64,000 nt of DNA, from NCBI RefSeq assembly GCF_017298635.1, contig NZ_CP071182.1, positions 1,116,001 to 1,180,000 on the forward strand, written 5' to 3'. Below the pieces are notes generated by a model that worked only from the letters and a program-made list of their open reading frames with translations, had not been told where the DNA came from and searched no databases. Of the stretch, positions 26,561 through 35,887 are shown one piece after another; position 1 is the stretch's first letter; the number at the start of each line of letters is the position of its first letter. This DNA comes from Paenalicyclobacillus mengziensis. GTDB taxonomy: Bacteria > Bacillota > Bacilli > Alicyclobacillales > Alicyclobacillaceae. Made by a program: the position numbers and the translations under genes.

Positions 26561-28333
26561 TTGATGCAACTCAACACTGATTACTTTGCAGAGCTTCGAG
26601 AACAGATTATGAATCATGAAAAATGGGATTCTGAACACTTTATAGCATTTGATTACGAGGCAGGGTTAGGCAAAACGCGGCAAGCGTTGCGGATGATAGG
26701 GGAAATGTTCAGAAACACGGATTGTCCTCACAGAGTCCTGTGGGTTCAACTCTTCTCGGATAAGCGGAAACTTCTGGATGCTACCGCTGATGAAATCAAT
26801 AAGCATGCAGGAAGAAACGTTGCCACGGCAATTGATGGAGAGGATACGAAGCGTGGGAGGAAGAAGACGGCAATCGAGTCACAGGTTTTAGTGATCACGC
26901 ATCGGATGTATGCCGAGATAAAGAAATCACGTCATGACGAACTAATTTTTAATAGAGATATTTTGATCATTGATGAATTCCCAAACTTAATGCGGGAAAT
27001 TAGGATTTCTACGCAGGATTTATCTCAGCTTTACCGCTATAGTGTGTACCTTGAGTCTGACATTCTGGACGAGATGCTGGTCATGTTCCGTAACAAATTG
27101 AGGGAGCTACGAAAACAGGAGATTGTAAACCCTGGTAATTTTCGATGGGATACTTTTGCATCATCAGAGTACAAGAAGTTTAAAGCCGCAATCAATAAAC
27201 TGTTGGAGTCGAAAGGGACTAAGGAATGTCGAGAATTGTTAGAGCGGTTTCAGCAACTCTTCCGTAATGAGTGCTACTACCATAATGGCGTGTTCTACAC
27301 TTACGATATCCGATATGACTATGTTCTGTTGAAGAACAACATCATTTTGGATGCAAACGGGTTTGACTATAGATATGAGTTGTCGAAGCGGTTCATCGTG
27401 AAACACCAGCCCAAGGTTTATGACTATTCCCGCTCAACCCTGTACTATTATGAGGTCAACACTGGGAAGACGGCGTTGAAGAAATCAGAGGGCTTTTTCG
27501 AGCGGGTCGTGGATACGGTAGAGTTGCAAGGACGTAAGGGTGTTCTGTTTGTCACAGATATAGAGCACAAGCCAAACTTGGAACAGGCGATTATTAAGCA
27601 TTACAGTGATAAAGATAACCAGAACGAGATATTGGCGGATATATCTCGAAAGTTGCGGGTCGATATCAGTGTCGAGTACCATGGGAATCTACTGGGCAAG
27701 AACGATTGGCGCACATTCGACACCTGCGTAATTGTTAAAACCCCCAACTTCGATTACGCAACCTATGTACTGACGAGTTATTTCTTCCACGCAATAGACC
27801 AGGAGCGTTCCTTTCGAGACATCCCTAAGTTTAGGGATGAGGAAATAGAAAATATTAGAAATGGATGGATCGCTGGCGAGTTGTATCAAGCCATCAAGCG
27901 CATCTCCAGAGACAATACACAGCCGTCAGAGATCCGCCTGTTCTCCTCAAACGAGGAAGCTGTGGGTATTGTGCGAAAGCAGTTGCCAGGTATCAAGTAT
28001 GTGAAAGAAGCGTGGGGTGTGAAGGCGAGGAGTAAGCAAGAAAATGTAGAAAAGCCAAAAGAACAGCGGCTCAACGAACGAGATTGGGAACTAATTACAA
28101 TTCTTCGAGACGAACAAAAAAATGGGGAAATCGAGATTGAATTTAACAAAGTGCGAGCGAGATTCGGTGAAAAACATAAGGCTAATCTTACAAGGAGAGC
28201 GCGGAGGTTAGCACCAATCTTGAACGAATATGGATTCCTTGTCGGGGAAGGTGTATTTATATCCAAAGAGCCAGGAGCCGAAGAACCAGTTTCTGATCAG
28301 ACCGTGGCTGTCAACGAGTTAGTTGAGGTGTAA
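26561..28333 (+). CDS. SF2-type helicase, probable plasmid replication protein
   Basis: 590 residues. TTG 26561 is eight bases after GGGGG; the ATG at 26564 is an alternative. Walker A is AGLGKT near residue 34, Walker B ILIIDEFPNL near 135, and a late motif FFHAIDQERSFRDI near 410 stands where motif VI (Q..GR..R) is expected. The last ~80 residues look like a winged helix (ELITILRDEQKNGEIEIEF...). Position beside parM and behind a regulated leader suggests a role in plasmid replication, but no rep gene family is recognised, so this is inference. Confidence 0.6.
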   Translation: MMQLNTDYFAELREQIMNHEKWDSEHFIAFDYEAGLGKTRQALRMIGEMFRNTDCPHRVLWVQLFSDKRKLLDATADEINKHAGRNVATAIDGEDTKRGRKKTAIESQVLVITHRMYAEIKKSRHDELIFNRDILIIDEFPNLMREIRISTQDLSQLYRYSVYLESDILDEMLVMFRNKLRELRKQEIVNPGNFRWDTFASSEYKKFKAAINKLLESKGTKECRELLERFQQLFRNECYYHNGVFYTYDIRYDYVLLKNNIILDANGFDYRYELSKRFIVKHQPKVYDYSRSTLYYYEVNTGKTALKKSEGFFERVVDTVELQGRKGVLFVTDIEHKPNLEQAIIKHYSDKDNQNEILADISRKLRVDISVEYHGNLLGKNDWRTFDTCVIVKTPNFDYATYVLTSYFFHAIDQERSFRDIPKFRDEEIENIRNGWIAGELYQAIKRISRDNTQPSEIRLFSSNEEAVGIVRKQLPGIKYVKEAWGVKARSKQENVEKPKEQRLNERDWELITILRDEQKNGEIEIEFNKVRARFGEKHKANLTRRARRLAPILNEYGFLVGEGVFISKEPGAEEPVSDQTVAVNELVEV

Positions 28334-28349
28334 AACGAATATTAGACGA

Positions 28350-28383
28350 AAACGGGGTGGTTGGGTGCCATCCCGTTTTTTTT
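28350..28383 (+). terminator. terminator of the helicase gene
   Basis: AAACGGG (28350-28356) pairs with CCCGTTT (28372-28378), with an inner TGG/CCA pair, followed by eight T in total. Confidence 0.85.
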
Positions 28384-28639
28384 GCTCTTCAAAATACTAA
28401 GCCGTGGTGACAACTTCCCCTGCACACGACTGTCTGGAGCAGAGGGAGTTCCAATGCGAATTTGTGCTGAAAAGGCGACGTTGTCGCATGTCAACGAAAG
28501 CTCCAGTTCCTGAGTGTTGTTCTACGACATGTAGATGCGTCCATATCTAAAGGCAAACGACACATCATGACTTCAAAATTTGCATCTTAAGCAATGTTAT
28601 GTGCTAAACATCACCACAATAGTGATGATTTGCACGTCT

Positions 28640-29600
28640 GTAATCAACTGTCTACGCGGACGCATGTTGTGCTGGAACATCGCTCACCTTCGGCATCGCC
28701 ACATAGGTACTGAATAGGTGTACATTCCCCAATGATAGTGGAGAATCCGTTTGTTGAAACATCCCAACTTTGTAACTTACACACAATGTTGATTTAATGA
28801 TCGAATGTAGACTTATTAGATCGGAATTGTTTACTATGGCTGTGTTGATGTCATCGTAGTGGTTAAGCGTACCCGTTATTGGGTTGCAAACCAACTGCCA
28901 ACTTTCCCGTCCGTCAATTAACTGCTGTCCTTACGGGGTGTGGCAAGCTAAAGGGTGCAACTATTCACGGAATTTCATTGCGTATAATAGTGCCCCATAC
29001 ATGGTTGATTGATATCCATTTCTTCAGAGTGGCAACGCCATCAAAAGTAGCGTGGATATGTCGAAAGTCATCATTTATCCGTTATCAGTGGGCAGAAATC
29101 CTATTAAAACACCGACAACCGATAAATGTAACTTGGCTTTGTAAACCCTCCCCTTTTTATATGAAATCCCTTGTTTTTATTGATACTTTCGACCAAAGTT
29201 GCAACTGTTACCGAAGGAGCATCTGTTGGCGAAGCTCTCGGCTTCCTGAAAACCACCATTACCGTTGAATTTGGGTGAGCGGAAAGTAACAACAACTACA
29301 GAAGTTTCGTGGCTTATGAAAGTCTTCGTCCATTATGGACAGTCCCATTGCGACTATTGAAAAACGTCTTTACGAGTATAACAGCCACCCAGGGCATTGC
29401 GGTTACGGCAAAATCTCATCCTCCATGAGACCCCTCTTCATGAGTTGATTGATACGTTTTGTCCAGAGTTGCAACAGCCAACGTGGTAACTATTTGATGG
29501 GCGAACCCTGCTTGCAACCCAAGTCCTACTTCTGTTGAAAATTGATGGCAGACCGCCACTCCACTTTATGAGATGGATTATGATACCTAACCCCGCCAAG
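28640..29600 (-). repeat. decayed tandem array, period about 88 bases
   Basis: A recurring block such as ATTGATAC..TTT..CCAGAGTTGCAAC.GCCAACGTGG appears near 28660, 28750, 28917, 29005, 29178, 29266, 29355, 29447 and 29535, mostly 86-92 bases apart. Read on the minus strand, the units give ~29-residue protein repeats, for example LAVATLDKTYQSTHEEGSHG, SVTVATLVESINKNKG and DGVATLKKWISINH, broken by stops and shifts. I infer a dead gene for a repeat protein, but an iteron or structured DNA region cannot be excluded. No intact gene is seen from 28384 to 29897. Confidence 0.5.
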
Positions 29601-29642
29601 CTACTCGGTTGATCTGAATATCAGCATCAATTATGGGCGTCA

Positions 29643-29721
29643 CCGAAAGGTTATCACTGTTTTTAGAGTTGGTCTCTATATATAAAAAGACAAAGTGATA
29701 ACCACAGCGATAACTTTTCGG
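29643..29721. promoter_or_regulatory. nested inverted repeats around an AT-rich core
   Basis: GGTTATCACT (29649-29658) and AGTGATAACC (29694-29703) are perfect inverted copies. A larger, near-perfect pair is CCGAAAGGTTATC (29643-29655) with GATAACTTTTCGG (29709-29721). Between them lies TATATATAAAAAG. The layout suits a regulator or initiator binding site: an operator or a plasmid origin. Confidence 0.5.
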
Positions 29722-29897
29722 CTCTATCATTTTCATAATCCAAATCTGATTTCACTCTATAGACATCCGCGCGACAACCAAAAAATCGAATTTACCCTTT
29801 AGTGCTCAGACAACCTCCAACCGATTTTCGCTATTCGATATCATCACTTGCCTATAACATGAAGATAGAAATTGCAAATACAGGGAGATGATGAACA

Positions 29898-30143
29898 TTG
29901 ACAATGCAAGAGATTCGTCATGAACTGGATGAGGTCCAGCATGAAATCACCCACACATTGAAACAAAAGTGCGATCAAGAGATAATTCGTTTACTGAACC
30001 GAGTCGAAGAGTTACAGTACAACTTCCTACGCTGTCCTTTCATTCCCTCTGAACTCACCCTGACTGAGATTGAAGATATCCGAGGTGGACTGATTGAGGC
30101 TCAAGATACCATCAGCGAGTTTATCCATGAAATCGTTGAATAA
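29898..30143 (+). CDS. small helical protein, paralogue A
   Basis: 81 residues from TTG 29898 (GGGAG ten bases upstream). It is a coiled-coil-like helical protein with RCPFIPSELTLTEIEDIRGGL. It is paralogous to the protein at 30361-30660: both start TTGAC, share HPF/CPF followed by a T-E-I/L-EDIR motif, and have similar upstream DNA (GCTCAGACAACCT.C.ACCG at about 29798 and 30261). Function unknown. Confidence 0.6.
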   Translation: MTMQEIRHELDEVQHEITHTLKQKCDQEIIRLLNRVEELQYNFLRCPFIPSELTLTEIEDIRGGLIEAQDTISEFIHEIVE

Positions 30144-30360
30144 CGTTACTTCAATTAACATGTGGCGTTCTGCGGGTGCGGTTTCTGCCTTATGACCGCC
30201 ATTTAATTACTATCGCTTTTTTCCCTCAAATCCTCTCAACACCCGTCCCCTTTACACTCCTTGCTCAGACAACCTTCGACCGTTTTTCCGTATGCTATAC
30301 GCTTGACAGCGACTACTATTGCATTAGGGCAACAAAAGACGATGAAAGGTGGTCGATAGA

Positions 30361-30660
30361 TTGACGGCAATGAAAGTGTTAAAGGCAAGGTTGGAACGGG
30401 TTGAGAGGGATGTCTTTGAACATGCACTCTGTCCCAAAAAGCTCGACGAGTTATTGGATATGCAAAGCGAGATTACGGACATTAAAGAGGAATTCCTTAG
30501 TCACCCGTTCAGGGGAACCACAGTTGAAATGCTTGAAGATATCCGATTCCGTATCCTGGAATGTGAATTCAACGTCCATATCTTCGCGAGTGAGGCGATG
30601 CATCAGGACACCAGTCAACAGATGAGAAGATTAGCTGAGCTTTATGACGCCATACAGTGA
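30361..30660 (+). CDS. small helical protein, paralogue B
   Basis: About 99 residues. TTG 30361 is chosen by analogy with its paralogue and because AAAGGTGG lies eight bases upstream; the longer frame starts at GTG 30349. It shares with paralogue A the pattern E..HPFRGTTVEMLEDIRFRILE. Predicted all-helical. Together with the next gene it may form a short operon (12-base gap). Confidence 0.6.
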   Translation: MTAMKVLKARLERVERDVFEHALCPKKLDELLDMQSEITDIKEEFLSHPFRGTTVEMLEDIRFRILECEFNVHIFASEAMHQDTSQQMRRLAELYDAIQ

Positions 30661-30672
30661 GGAGGGAAATAG

Positions 30673-31068
30673 GTGAAACAGATTCAGGAAGAGCAAGGGA
30701 TGATGCCGAAAAATTTTCAGAAACTCCAAGTGTGGAATAAGGCAATGGATTTGACCTGCAAAATCTACGATATTGTCGAAAGGCTACCAAGGTGGGAAGA
30801 ATTCCACCTGAAGAACCAGCTAATCAGATCCACGTCCAGCATCAGCGCAAATATCGCAGAAGGTAACGGACAGTTCTTCAAAAAGAAGGAGTTTACCCAC
30901 CTCAACATAGCTGTTGGGAGTGCGAACGAGTCAATCAATTGGATAATTCTCGCTCGTCGGAGAAACTACATTACGGAAGATGAGTTTCAATCCTTGGAAA
31001 CTGATTACCGCGAAATCACCCGAATGATTATTGCGTTGATGCGAAAACTTCGACAAGAGACAGCCTAA
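30673..31068 (+). CDS. four-helix-bundle protein (S23 family)
   Basis: 131 residues from GTG with GGAGGG six bases upstream. The signature FQKLQVWNKAMDLTCKIYDI, then LKNQLIRSTSSISANIAEGN and FTHLNIAVGSANES, is that of the S23/'23S rRNA intervening sequence' four-helix-bundle family. Members are common as mobile or plasmid orphans, and the Avd proteins of diversity-generating retroelements are related. No reverse transcriptase is nearby, so a retroelement is not supported. Confidence 0.88.
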   Translation: MKQIQEEQGMMPKNFQKLQVWNKAMDLTCKIYDIVERLPRWEEFHLKNQLIRSTSSISANIAEGNGQFFKKKEFTHLNIAVGSANESINWIILARRRNYITEDEFQSLETDYREITRMIIALMRKLRQETA

Positions 31069-31172
31069 GTCTCATTCCCCTCACGCCTATTTTTTCTCCT
31101 GATACCCCAACCTGTTCTCTCGACTTTCCCGAACGTATGTTCCATAATGAATTGGAACGGGAGGGATCGAGA

Positions 31173-31367
31173 ATGGAAAACACCGCTGACTTTAATATTG
31201 CGACCATTGATTTTGACGACGATGCTTTGTTCCATGAGTTTGTCATGGAGTACGCTATGCGGGAAAAGGAAGAGAAACTTCGGAGCGAGGAATATGGGGC
31301 GTGTTTGCCAGATGTGATGACCGAAGATTCGTTCAGATTGCTGATGGAGACGGCTGGTGACGAATGA
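31173..31367 (+). CDS. orphan acidic 64-residue protein
   Basis: ATG 31173 (MENTADFNIATIDFDDD) with GGAGGG seven bases upstream; the frame opens earlier at 31137. Very acidic and helical. No family recognised. Confidence 0.5.
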   Translation: MENTADFNIATIDFDDDALFHEFVMEYAMREKEEKLRSEEYGACLPDVMTEDSFRLLMETAGDE

Positions 31368-31566
31368 CGTTGAACCCAGCCGACATGTGCCAGGCATCAT
31401 GTAAGCGAGCGTGCCCCATGTTTATCCTGAAGTTCTTAGCGATTAGCACGGTATGCCCCCCTCTTACCTTGTCATTTGAGAGAGAAGTCACGAACATCAA
31501 AAGCCCAAGAGGGATGCCTGTCGGACTTACAAATGAGATTCGATGCTACTTAATGATATGGAATGC

Positions 31567-32277
31567 CTACGGTTCCTGAGAGTCGGACTTTTCTAAGATT
31601 TGCTCCAAATACTTCCTTAATCCATCAGAGTGTTGAATAAAGTCATCATCCTGTGGAGAGTTGCATAGATCCATTAAATCGTCCAATGTGTATCTTTCTA
31701 CAGTGGTGTCTTGCCTGTCTGGTGTTAAAACAATCTCCCCTTGAAGAACAAAGCTGGTATCATTGGTAGTTCCAAATGCGCTGTGGTAATGGTCGAGCAA
31801 TTCCTCTGTTAGCACTGGTGTTTCCAATACACGAATCCAGTCCCTTTTCTCTATCGTGATCACGCAGTACAACTCAGATTTCCTGTTTTTTGTTTCGTGC
31901 AAAGTGTAGACTTTCTGGATGATCCCCGTAAACCTTTCTAAGTCAAACTGAGGTTTGCTAATAATCTCGATTACATCATCAGTAATATCTAAAACAGCAG
32001 TCCGATCCTCGCCGTGAAGTTTCCTGTTTATTGAAACATCGACAAAGCCAGCCCAATCCTCCAATTCAAATGCTTTTACTAAAGATTCCATCGATATCGC
32101 GAGTTCCTTTGAAAGTCTCATTACAACTTGAAACGACGGACTTGTCGTCTGCCCTTTCTCGATCTTCCATATGTACGCAGGATCTACACCGATTCTTTTT
32201 GCCAATTCCCTGGCACTCAATCCAAGCATTTGCCGCCGCATATTAACTATCCAACCAAACCCGAAGTCTTCTGGCAT
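31567..32277 (-). CDS. XRE-family regulator with C-terminal sensor-like region
   Basis: About 236 residues. ATG 32277 has GGGGGA seven bases upstream, and ATG 32283 overlaps that site. The HTH is near residues 10-65: MRRQMLGLSARELAKRIGVD then AYIWKIEKGQTTSPS. The C-terminal ~150 residues are mixed and unassigned. It lies on the opposite strand to the plasmid gene run and may regulate the divergent gene at 32507. Confidence 0.8.
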   Translation of the reverse strand: MPEDFGFGWIVNMRRQMLGLSARELAKRIGVDPAYIWKIEKGQTTSPSFQVVMRLSKELAISMESLVKAFELEDWAGFVDVSINRKLHGEDRTAVLDITDDVIEIISKPQFDLERFTGIIQKVYTLHETKNRKSELYCVITIEKRDWIRVLETPVLTEELLDHYHSAFGTTNDTSFVLQGEIVLTPDRQDTTVERYTLDDLMDLCNSPQDDDFIQHSDGLRKYLEQILEKSDSQEP

Positions 32278-32506
32278 TGTCATTCCCCCAATCGCAGTAT
32301 CACGCTTGACAAATATAAGTTAAACAAACCAGGTAAGGAAAATTGCGTATTGACTAAAGTCATAATACCGTGTATAAATTGATTTGACAATAGTAATTGA
32401 CAATAGTCACGGTGGTGAAGACTAAATGCTATATAACGATTAAGACATTAAGAGTTTCCAGACCAGAACTGAAGTATTTAAAAAACTACCAAAGGAGTGC
32501 TTGACG

Positions 32507-33154
32507 ATGAGTATGACTATCAATCACGCAACAACAATGCAACAACTTCAACATGACTGGGCAGGGGAAAAGCTGTCCCACATTGCTTCAATTTTGGATT
32601 ATCTGTATGGGATCGATGTCACCCCTACGATGAGCAAAGCCGATGATGACTATTCGCTTGTTCTGAAGGATGAAGAACTCGATGCCGACATGTGGGTGTC
32701 GTACAAATCCGCCGATATCATCAAATCGAACGTAGATGAGGAAGCCTTGCAAATCTGGATGACATTCGTGAGTGCTCTACCATTCGAATATGAGGAAGCC
32801 ACTGAGGACGATGAACCAATAGAAATTGATGCAACAGCGTCTACCAAAGAGGGGCATGGAACGGTTGAAAACATGCCCACAACTCCCCGCATTGATATGG
32901 CTGAAGAACCGTTGAGACGAGGATTAGCTTCTGAAAAGTTGGCTCATATCACTTCAATTCTGGAATATCGCTACGGGATAAAAGCGACTCCAGTGATTAT
33001 TGACAAACACGATGAGTACCAGGTTTGCATGGATGATGTGAACGAATTTGCGGATGTCGGGTATTGCTATGACATTGATGACATGCTCGAATGCAATGCG
33101 GAATATCAAGCCTCTTATCTCAGAAAGCTCTTTGTTTGGCATCACGCATCATAA
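32507..33154 (+). CDS. orphan protein with an internal duplication
   Basis: About 215 residues from ATG 32507, with AAGGAG nine bases upstream. Two similar halves are visible: AGEKLSHIASILDYLYGIDV near residue 20 and ASEKLAHITSILEYRYGIKA near 135, each followed by a D-rich strand region ending IIKSN or MLECN. An acidic linker joins them. This indicates gene duplication and fusion. No family recognised; soluble. Confidence 0.65.
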   Translation: MSMTINHATTMQQLQHDWAGEKLSHIASILDYLYGIDVTPTMSKADDDYSLVLKDEELDADMWVSYKSADIIKSNVDEEALQIWMTFVSALPFEYEEATEDDEPIEIDATASTKEGHGTVENMPTTPRIDMAEEPLRRGLASEKLAHITSILEYRYGIKATPVIIDKHDEYQVCMDDVNEFADVGYCYDIDDMLECNAEYQASYLRKLFVWHHAS

Positions 33155-33170
33155 TCCGTTCTCTGTCGGT

Positions 33171-33207
33171 GGACAGGCATTCAGCTTTTGATAGGTGGTG
33201 CCTGTCC
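33171..33207 (+). terminator. perfect 9-bp hairpin between plasmid genes
   Basis: GGACAGGCA (33171-33179) and TGCCTGTCC (33199-33207) pair perfectly over a 19-base loop. No T-tract follows. A similar hairpin recurs at 35767-35801. Confidence 0.5.
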
Positions 33208-33279
33208 GAATAGATAAGGAAGACTGTCAATGATTTCGAAACAAGATTCAATTCAATCAATCGAAAGGGGATAACCAAA

Positions 33280-33795
33280 ATGCAAAATGTCTTTAGCCAA
33301 AGCAAATTCGAAGTTAGTTTCTGTGAGTCAGGTCGAGAGTGGAAGGCGTTTCAACAATTTCCAATGGATACAATGCAGGAGGATCATGAGACCTATTGTG
33401 ATTTAAAGGTGCAACAAATGGTACACATGCTGAGTGAAACGTATCAGTTCACCAAGAGAGAACTGAAAAATTTCTTCACTGTGAACGAGGCACAGTTTAT
33501 TGTTGGGACGTTCATCAGCACCTTGTACGATCCGTCTTTCTCTGCCAAGGAATTATTGATTGCTCACGTCGAGGATGGAAGCCACTTTGACGGTTTAGAT
33601 GAGATGTTCGATGTTGATGTACATGCTTTTATCAATAAACTGCACAGACTTACGGAATTCCAAGCATTCACCTTGATAAGGATGGCTTACGAGTATTTGC
33701 ACACATATGGAAGAGAAGAGCTTGAATTGCAGATGCGGGGTGGAGAATTGGTAGCGAAGGTTTTTGGAATCGAGGAAGCCTTTGCAACTGTGTGA
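33280..33795 (+). CDS. orphan helical protein, paralogue of 35888-36307
   Basis: 171 residues from ATG with AAAGGGG upstream. The C-terminal ~110 residues align by eye with the 139-residue protein at 35888: NFFTVNEAQFIVGTFISTLYDP... ALQAF-like TEFQAFTLIRMAYEYL... VFGIE near the end. Helical and soluble. Function unknown; a plasmid-specific duplicated family. Confidence 0.6.
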   Translation: MQNVFSQSKFEVSFCESGREWKAFQQFPMDTMQEDHETYCDLKVQQMVHMLSETYQFTKRELKNFFTVNEAQFIVGTFISTLYDPSFSAKELLIAHVEDGSHFDGLDEMFDVDVHAFINKLHRLTEFQAFTLIRMAYEYLHTYGREELELQMRGGELVAKVFGIEEAFATV

Positions 33796-33811
33796 TTTTC
33801 ATTTGGGGACT

Positions 33812-33845
33812 AACCAGGGGTGGAAGCACGATTCCCCTCCTGGTT
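33812..33845 (+). terminator. hairpin between plasmid genes
   Basis: AACCAGG (33812-33818) pairs with CCTGGTT (33839-33845), extended by GGGG/CCCC inside. No T-tract. It directly follows the 171-residue gene. Confidence 0.45.
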
Positions 33846-33925
33846 CTTAGCCCAACGGGTGAATCGACTGAGTGTCTGTTTCCAAGAGAAGTCATAAATG
33901 ACAGATGGAGTGGAGGATCAAGACC

Positions 33926-34828
33926 ATGGGTTACAACATTTACTATGAAGGAACGGTCAATATCGATAAACCACTCGATGAAGAAACATGCCGCATAATT
34001 CGGGGTCTCGGTGAAACCAGAAGAATGATTTGGGATACCGATAAGTTAGAACAAGACGGTATTGCACGGAAAGAAGACATCGGGTATTTCGGTGAATTTT
34101 TCTTCGGATTTCCAGATGTGAAGCCTAAAAAACAACGGGAGCTTGAGGAACGATATGTTATTGACCACAATTGTCCGCCACCAGGTCAACCAGCACTGTG
34201 GGGAGTCTGGACGGTTACTGAGGATCGCGAGGCGTTAGTGTGGAACAGGAACGAAAAATCGTATTGTGGACATGAATGGCTACAGTATCTCGTCAAAAGA
34301 GTGCTTGCACCAAGAGGATATTGTACGAGCGGCATCGTTAATTGGTTTACGGAGGACAGTTGGAACGGTAACAAGTGGCACACCATCGTTGATGGAACTT
34401 CCGTGAGGAAGCATAGGGGATATAGTAAACAGCAAAAGGAACCCGATATCGATGCTTGGTATCAGGAGGAGATTGAGTCGTATCACCAATACCATCAGAA
34501 CTGGTTGAAAAACCTGATGGAAAATGGAACCGAATTTCTGCATGAGAGAAAGCCATCGTCGAGTGATGACACTGATGCTGAAACTGTACTGTCGTTCAAC
34601 GTGTGTGTGGATGATGACATCATTCAGGTAACTTTCGACCGTAGTAGGATTTATTCCGCAAAGTATCTATATAAAAATTTGCGGCGAGACGGCGATCAAA
34701 TTACTCACGACGAGCGAACTGATAGTGAAGCACAGATTGAAGATCCTGATGTCCCCATGCGTACTCAGGCGGTTATCGAGAGATATATGTCGATGCATCC
34801 AGATTTCCTTCAAGATGCGTTCTGGTAA
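33926..34828 (+). CDS. orphan 300-residue protein
   Basis: ATG 33926 (MGYNIYYEGTVNIDKPLDEE) with GTGGAGG nine bases upstream. It has a beta-rich N-terminal half with many Trp, Tyr and Gly residues (PALWGVWTVTEDREALVWNR, GYCTSGIVNWFTEDSWNGNKW), an acidic linker, and a short C-terminal domain. I do not recognise the family. No signal peptide or membrane segment, so cytoplasmic. Confidence 0.6.
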   Translation: MGYNIYYEGTVNIDKPLDEETCRIIRGLGETRRMIWDTDKLEQDGIARKEDIGYFGEFFFGFPDVKPKKQRELEERYVIDHNCPPPGQPALWGVWTVTEDREALVWNRNEKSYCGHEWLQYLVKRVLAPRGYCTSGIVNWFTEDSWNGNKWHTIVDGTSVRKHRGYSKQQKEPDIDAWYQEEIESYHQYHQNWLKNLMENGTEFLHERKPSSSDDTDAETVLSFNVCVDDDIIQVTFDRSRIYSAKYLYKNLRRDGDQITHDERTDSEAQIEDPDVPMRTQAVIERYMSMHPDFLQDAFW

Positions 34829-35059
34829 ATTGAGATATCAGTGTCCACGTATGTTTTGACGCAAACCCAGTTTAATAGAAAGAAATTCAACTATATCCGT
34901 GAGAGTGCTGAGTCCACCTTTCTAACGAGCCAGGCAGTTTCGGGACCAGCATTACCATTTGCTTGACCAGAATAGGGCTGGGTCCTTGAATGTTGTTCAG
35001 TCCTGGGTGTCCTATAGAGCACGACTTTAACCCAAGTGAAACCAAGGAGGTCAACCAAA

Positions 35060-35752
35060 ATGCAAAATGTGCTAACTGAACAACCAGTCCCAAGCGGTAA
35101 ACCAAAAACTGTGGAAAGAGTCGAGATGTTGACCAAAACCAGCTTGAAGGATCGCGGTTGGACAGATTCCTTGATCCGAAAATTTCTTGGAGAGCCAGAT
35201 GTCTTGCGACCAAATCCGCACTACCGCTCCGCTCCCAAGATGCAACTGTATAGGATAGACCGCGTTATAGAGATAGAACAGAACGAAGCATTTGAGGCGG
35301 CTTTTGAAACGGCACGCAAACGTTCTGAAGCAAGGAAAAACAGTGCTATAGAGCAGGCTGAAAGACTCAGAGAGTACATTCGGAACCTGAACATAGAATT
35401 CCCAGTATGGTCTAAGCAACGGCTCACTCAAGAAACCTGTGATCACTACAACCAACTTTGGAGGAATACTGAAAAACGTGCCACGCCACAGAGTTCCGAA
35501 GACTTCCTCTGTCGAATTGCTGTTAACTTTCTGCGCCATGGGTTGACACCTCATGACATGGAGCTATACCTCATGTTTGGTAGGATTGGTTCCGTTGAAG
35601 GTCGAGTGCTTCTGAAAGCGAGAGTCTTGGAATGCATCGCCGAGACATACCCGTTCTTGAAGGATGAATGCGAGAGACAAAGAGCACAGGCTTGGGGAAA
35701 TTATTATTATGACACTTGGTACGACTGGCATGACGCGATGTCTCAACATTGA
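35060..35752 (+). CDS. orphan protein with N-terminal GWTDSLIRKFLGEPD domain
   Basis: About 230 residues from ATG 35060, with AAGGAGG eight bases upstream. The segment LKDRGWTDSLIRKFLGEPDV, then NPHYRSAPKMQLYRIDRVIEIEQ, is a small conserved module that I recall at the N-terminus of various uncharacterised bacterial proteins; its role is unknown. The rest is helical and ends in an aromatic-rich tail (WGNYYYDTWYDWHDAM). Confidence 0.6.
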   Translation: MQNVLTEQPVPSGKPKTVERVEMLTKTSLKDRGWTDSLIRKFLGEPDVLRPNPHYRSAPKMQLYRIDRVIEIEQNEAFEAAFETARKRSEARKNSAIEQAERLREYIRNLNIEFPVWSKQRLTQETCDHYNQLWRNTEKRATPQSSEDFLCRIAVNFLRHGLTPHDMELYLMFGRIGSVEGRVLLKARVLECIAETYPFLKDECERQRAQAWGNYYYDTWYDWHDAMSQH

Positions 35753-35766
35753 TGTTTTGGCAAGAG

Positions 35767-35801
35767 GGACGGATGCTCCTCACCAATTGGAACATCCGTC
35801 C
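35767..35801 (+). terminator. perfect 9-bp hairpin between plasmid genes
   Basis: GGACGGATG (35767-35775) and CATCCGTCC (35793-35801) pair perfectly over 17 bases. There is no T-tract, as at 33171-33207. Confidence 0.5.
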
Positions 35802-35887
35802 AAGTCTCAGAAAACCGTAGATTCCATTGAATGAGCGATAGAGTTCTTCTTTCACTTCAATATGAACGACAAAGGAGAGAGTTGGTC

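Noticed and set aside
30673..31068. Diversity-generating retroelement, because of the S23/Avd-like protein
   Set aside because: No reverse transcriptase or template/variable repeat pair is seen nearby.
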